Shown here: in pieces, positions 5,354 through 7,092 of the stretch
How the letters are laid out: every line of letters starts with the position of its first letter
Position numbering within the stretch: the stretch's first letter is position 1
Assembly: GCA_022508725.1 (NCBI GenBank)
Contig: JAFLUR010000110.1
Coordinates: forward strand, 1 to 7,092
Direction of reading: 5' to 3'
DNA from: Oscillospiraceae bacterium
Lineage (GTDB): Bacteria > Bacillota > Clostridia > UBA1381
DNA length: 7,092 bases
Notes under the pieces: model-generated
The model's database searches: none
The model's input: the letters and a program-made list of their open reading frames with translations, nothing else
What the model was told of the DNA's origin: nothing
Program-made: the position numbers and the translations under genes

Positions 5354-5947
5354 ATGGCAAGAAATATGCAGCCTGTTTTAAAGAGATGCAGAACATTGGG
5401 CATCGAGCCGGCATCAATGGGTATAAGCAAGTCATCCAAAAAGAACCCCAAGCAGGGAAGAAAGAAACAAAGCGAATACGGTTTGCAGCTGAATGAAAAG
5501 CAGAAGGTAAAGTTCATTTACGGCGTGCTTGAAAAGCAGTTCAGAAAATATTATGTGCTTGCGTCGAAGCAGCAGGGTATTACAGGTGAAAATCTGCTCC
5601 GGATACTTGAGAGCAGACTTGATAATGTAATATTCAGACTCGGTCTTGCAAATACAAGACGCGAAGCAAGACAGATCGTAAATCACGGTCATATTACGGT
5701 AAACGGCAAAAAGGTCGATATCCCGTCATATCTCGTAAAACCCGGCGAAGTTATCGCAGTAAGAGAAAAGAGCAGAGATTCCGTAAGAATTAAAGAAATC
5801 GTCGAGACCAATGCGTCAAGAGTTGTGCCTAAGTGGCTTGATATGAACAAGGATACGCTTACAGGCAAAGTTGTAGCATTGGCTGACAGAACAGATATCG
5901 ACTTCGAGGTTGAAGAACACCTTATCGTCGAGCTCTATTCTAAGTAA
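5354..5947 (+). CDS. rpsD: 30S ribosomal protein S4, zinc-free form
   Basis: S4 is a primary 16S rRNA binder that nucleates small-subunit assembly and is tied to decoding accuracy. The product is 197 residues. The N-terminal domain contains KQSEYGLQLNEKQKVKFIYG (38-57). The S4 RNA-binding domain runs roughly 88-150, with SRLDNVIFRLGLANTRREAR (87-106) and GHITVNGKKVDIPSY (112-126). It ends VPKWLDMNKD...HLIVELYSK. The first 40 residues hold a single cysteine (Cys12), so the four-cysteine zinc knuckle of C+ S4 proteins is missing; MARNMQPVLKRCRTLGI is the C- style I associate with Oscillospiraceae-type Clostridia. The Shine-Dalgarno AAGGAGG (5337-5343) is 10 nt from the ATG. Translation ends at tandem stops TAATAA (5945-5950). 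In-operon placement differs from Bacillus subtilis. It may autoregulate, but no target structure is evident. Confidence 0.97.
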   Translation: MARNMQPVLKRCRTLGIEPASMGISKSSKKNPKQGRKKQSEYGLQLNEKQKVKFIYGVLEKQFRKYYVLASKQQGITGENLLRILESRLDNVIFRLGLANTRREARQIVNHGHITVNGKKVDIPSYLVKPGEVIAVREKSRDSVRIKEIVETNASRVVPKWLDMNKDTLTGKVVALADRTDIDFEVEEHLIVELYSK

Positions 5948-5993
5948 TAAAATGTTACCCTCGGTTAGTGCAGTTAGATATGTTTATTATTTA
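5941..5993 (+). repeat. A/T inverted repeat bracketing the rpsD-rpoA junction
   Basis: Bases 5941-5951 (TAAGTAATAAA) can pair with 5983-5993 (TTTATTATTTA): eleven contiguous pairs, ten A-T and one G-U, enclosing a 31-nt loop. The left arm holds the rpsD stop codons and the right arm ends at the first base of the rpoA Shine-Dalgarno (5993-6000). The loop also contains two GTTAG copies (5964-5968 and 5973-5977). There is no GC stem and no trailing T-tract, so it is not an intrinsic terminator. Any role in mRNA processing or translation is inference. Confidence 0.4.
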
Positions 5994-6000
5994 AAGGAGG
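5993..6000 (+). promoter_or_regulatory. Shine-Dalgarno deciding the rpoA start
   Basis: AAAGGAGG is followed by a TTG at 6007 (6 nt) and an ATG at 6010 (9 nt), both in frame. The spacing and codon strength favour ATG 6010, matching the 7-10 nt spacing of most neighbouring genes. Confidence 0.8.
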
Positions 6001-6009
6001 GTTTATTTG

Positions 6010-6960
6010 ATGATAGAAATGGAAAAGCCGAATATTGTTTGCGTTGAGATATCACCGGACGGCGAATACGGCAAATTTGAAGTATCGCCGCTTGAGAGAG
6101 GTTATGCCACAACGATCGGTAATTCGCTGAGACGAATATTGCTGTCGTCGCTCCCGGGTGCGGCGGCTACCTCTATCAAGATCGATGGCATACAGCACGA
6201 GTTTTCGACTGTTACGGGAGTTGCCGAAGATGTGACCGAAATAATACTTAATATTAAAAAGGTGGCGCTGAAGCTTTATTCCGAAACACAAAAGACTATA
6301 ACAATAGAAAAACAAGGTCCGTGTGAGATAACGGCAGCCGATCTTCAGGTCGATGACGAGATCGAGGTGTTTAATAAGGATCTGCATATCGCGACCCTTA
6401 ACGAGGATGCGGAATTTCGCGCCGAAATTACATTGTCAAAGGGCAGAGGCTATGTGTCGTCAGACAAAAACAAGCAGAATTTGCAGCCTATAATCGGTGT
6501 TATCGCGATCGATTCCATATATACGCCCGTTAAAAAGGTAAATTATACGGTTGAAAATATTGCCGTGGGTCAGTACACAGACCGCGAAAAGCTTACCATT
6601 GAACTGTGGACAAACGGAACCATAAATCCGACGGAGGCGATCAGTCTTGCGGCAAAGGTCATGAACGATCTGCTCAGATTGTTTGTCGATCTTTCCGATG
6701 ACGCGAAGAATACGGAAATTATTGTCGAGAAGGAAGAGAACAAGAAGGAAAAGGTTCTTGAAATGACAATAGAAGAGCTTGATTTATCGGTTCGTTCATA
6801 TAATTGCTTAAAGAGAGCAAATATAAATAACGTAGAGGACCTCATCAGCAAATCCGAAGAGGATATGATGAAGGTAAGAAACTTGGGAAGAAAGTCGCTT
6901 GAGGAAGTTATCAACAAGCTCAACGCGTTGGGACTTATCCTGAGAAAAGAAGAAGAATAG
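6010..6960 (+). CDS. rpoA: DNA-directed RNA polymerase alpha subunit
   Basis: Alpha dimerises to nucleate RNA polymerase assembly; its C-terminal domain binds promoter UP elements and activators. The product is 316 residues from ATG 6010, normal for the family. The N-terminal domain (about 1-230) includes PLERGYATTIGNSLRRILLS (27-46), which holds the dimer and beta-contacting arginines 41-42, and DGIQHEFSTVTGVAEDV (59-75). A charged linker (about 236-250, EKEENKKEK) leads to the C-terminal domain. There LSVRSYNCLK (259-268) carries Arg262 and Asn265, equivalent to the DNA-contacting Arg265 and Asn268 of E. coli, and NLGRKSLEEV (291-300) supplies the second helix-hairpin contact. The TTG three bases upstream is a possible alternative start adding one residue. 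A 62-nt gap separates it from rpsD, and rplQ follows after 13 nt, the conserved alpha-operon end. Confidence 0.98.
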   Translation: MIEMEKPNIVCVEISPDGEYGKFEVSPLERGYATTIGNSLRRILLSSLPGAAATSIKIDGIQHEFSTVTGVAEDVTEIILNIKKVALKLYSETQKTITIEKQGPCEITAADLQVDDEIEVFNKDLHIATLNEDAEFRAEITLSKGRGYVSSDKNKQNLQPIIGVIAIDSIYTPVKKVNYTVENIAVGQYTDREKLTIELWTNGTINPTEAISLAAKVMNDLLRLFVDLSDDAKNTEIIVEKEENKKEKVLEMTIEELDLSVRSYNCLKRANINNVEDLISKSEEDMMKVRNLGRKSLEEVINKLNALGLILRKEEE

Positions 6961-6973
6961 GAGGTTTGGGCAA

Positions 6974-7092
6974 ATGCCGGGAACAAGAAAATTAAATCTT
7001 CCGACAGATCAAAGAAGGGCGCTTATGCGTAATTTGGTCACATCGCTTTTGGAGCAGGGCAGAATAGAAACGACTCTTACAATAGCAAAAGA
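6974..7092 (+). CDS. rplQ: 50S ribosomal protein L17, 3'-truncated by the window edge
   Basis: L17 lies at the large-subunit surface near the tunnel exit. Thirty-nine complete codons are visible and the frame stays open to the window end. The product starts MPGTRKLNLPTDQRRALMRN and continues with LVTSLLEQGRIETTLTIAKE, the characteristic N-terminus of bacterial L17, which is usually around 110-130 residues, so about two thirds is missing. The Shine-Dalgarno AGGAGG (6959-6964) overlaps the rpoA stop TAG (6958-6960), with 9 nt to the ATG, implying close translational linkage to rpoA. Identification is secure despite truncation. Confidence 0.97.
   Translation, partial: MPGTRKLNLPTDQRRALMRNLVTSLLEQGRIETTLTIAK

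Noticed and set aside
5955..5984. Possible promoter for rpoA in the rpsD-rpoA gap (TTACCC, 18 nt, TATGTT)
   Set aside because: Only three of six and four of six bases match the sigma-A consensus, and A/T-rich spacers give such matches by chance. RNA start mapping would be needed to revive it.

Overview
This window is the distal half of a bacterial ribosomal-protein super-operon (the spc segment running into the alpha segment). It carries fourteen genes, all on the + strand and packed almost end to end. In order they are rpsE (5'-truncated by the window), rpmD, rplO, secY, adk, map, a small KOW-domain RNA-binding protein, infA, rpmJ, rpsM, rpsK, rpsD, rpoA and rplQ (3'-truncated by the window). 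Gaps run from a 1-nt overlap (rplO/secY) to 67 nt (secY-adk). No rRNA, tRNA, mobile element, CRISPR array, convincing promoter or intrinsic terminator is visible, and no stretch over 300 bases lacks a gene.

The source is most likely a low-to-moderate GC member of Firmicutes/Bacillota, class Clostridia. The evidence is: adk, map and a KOW gene between secY and infA, a Gram-positive arrangement; a four-cysteine zinc-type adenylate kinase; strong AGGAGG-type ribosome binding sites before nearly every gene; GTG and TTG starts; and heavy use of AGA and ATA codons. rpsD sits between rpsK and rpoA, unlike Bacillus subtilis, where it is a separate unit. The zinc-free S4 sequence (start MARNMQPVLKRCRTLGI) resembles that of Oscillospiraceae/Ruminococcaceae-type Clostridia. 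This last placement comes from memory of family sequences and is tentative.

Region by region: 1-1098 encodes ribosomal proteins S5, L30 and L15. Bases 1098-2411 encode the SecY translocon channel, coupled to rplO through a TAATG overlap. Bases 2479-4148 encode adenylate kinase, methionine aminopeptidase and the KOW protein. Bases 4167-4516 encode IF-1 and L36. Bases 4548-5947 encode S13, S11 and S4. Bases 6010-7092 encode the RNA polymerase alpha subunit and the start of L17. Together the genes link ribosome assembly, translation initiation, N-terminal methionine removal, protein export, adenylate balance and transcription in one growth-linked transcript.

I did not find a hidden new system. 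The region is ordinary and well conserved. The points worth a second look are modest: the little-studied KOW protein, a TTG start on infA following a GTG-started gene, a 10-bp tandem duplication over the rpmD stop codon, an A/T stem bracketing the rpsD-rpoA junction, a possible nine-codon minigene between secY and adk, Ala33 in the adenylate kinase AMP-site motif, a glutamate in the last SecY helix, and a zinc-free S4 beside zinc-type L36 and adenylate kinase.
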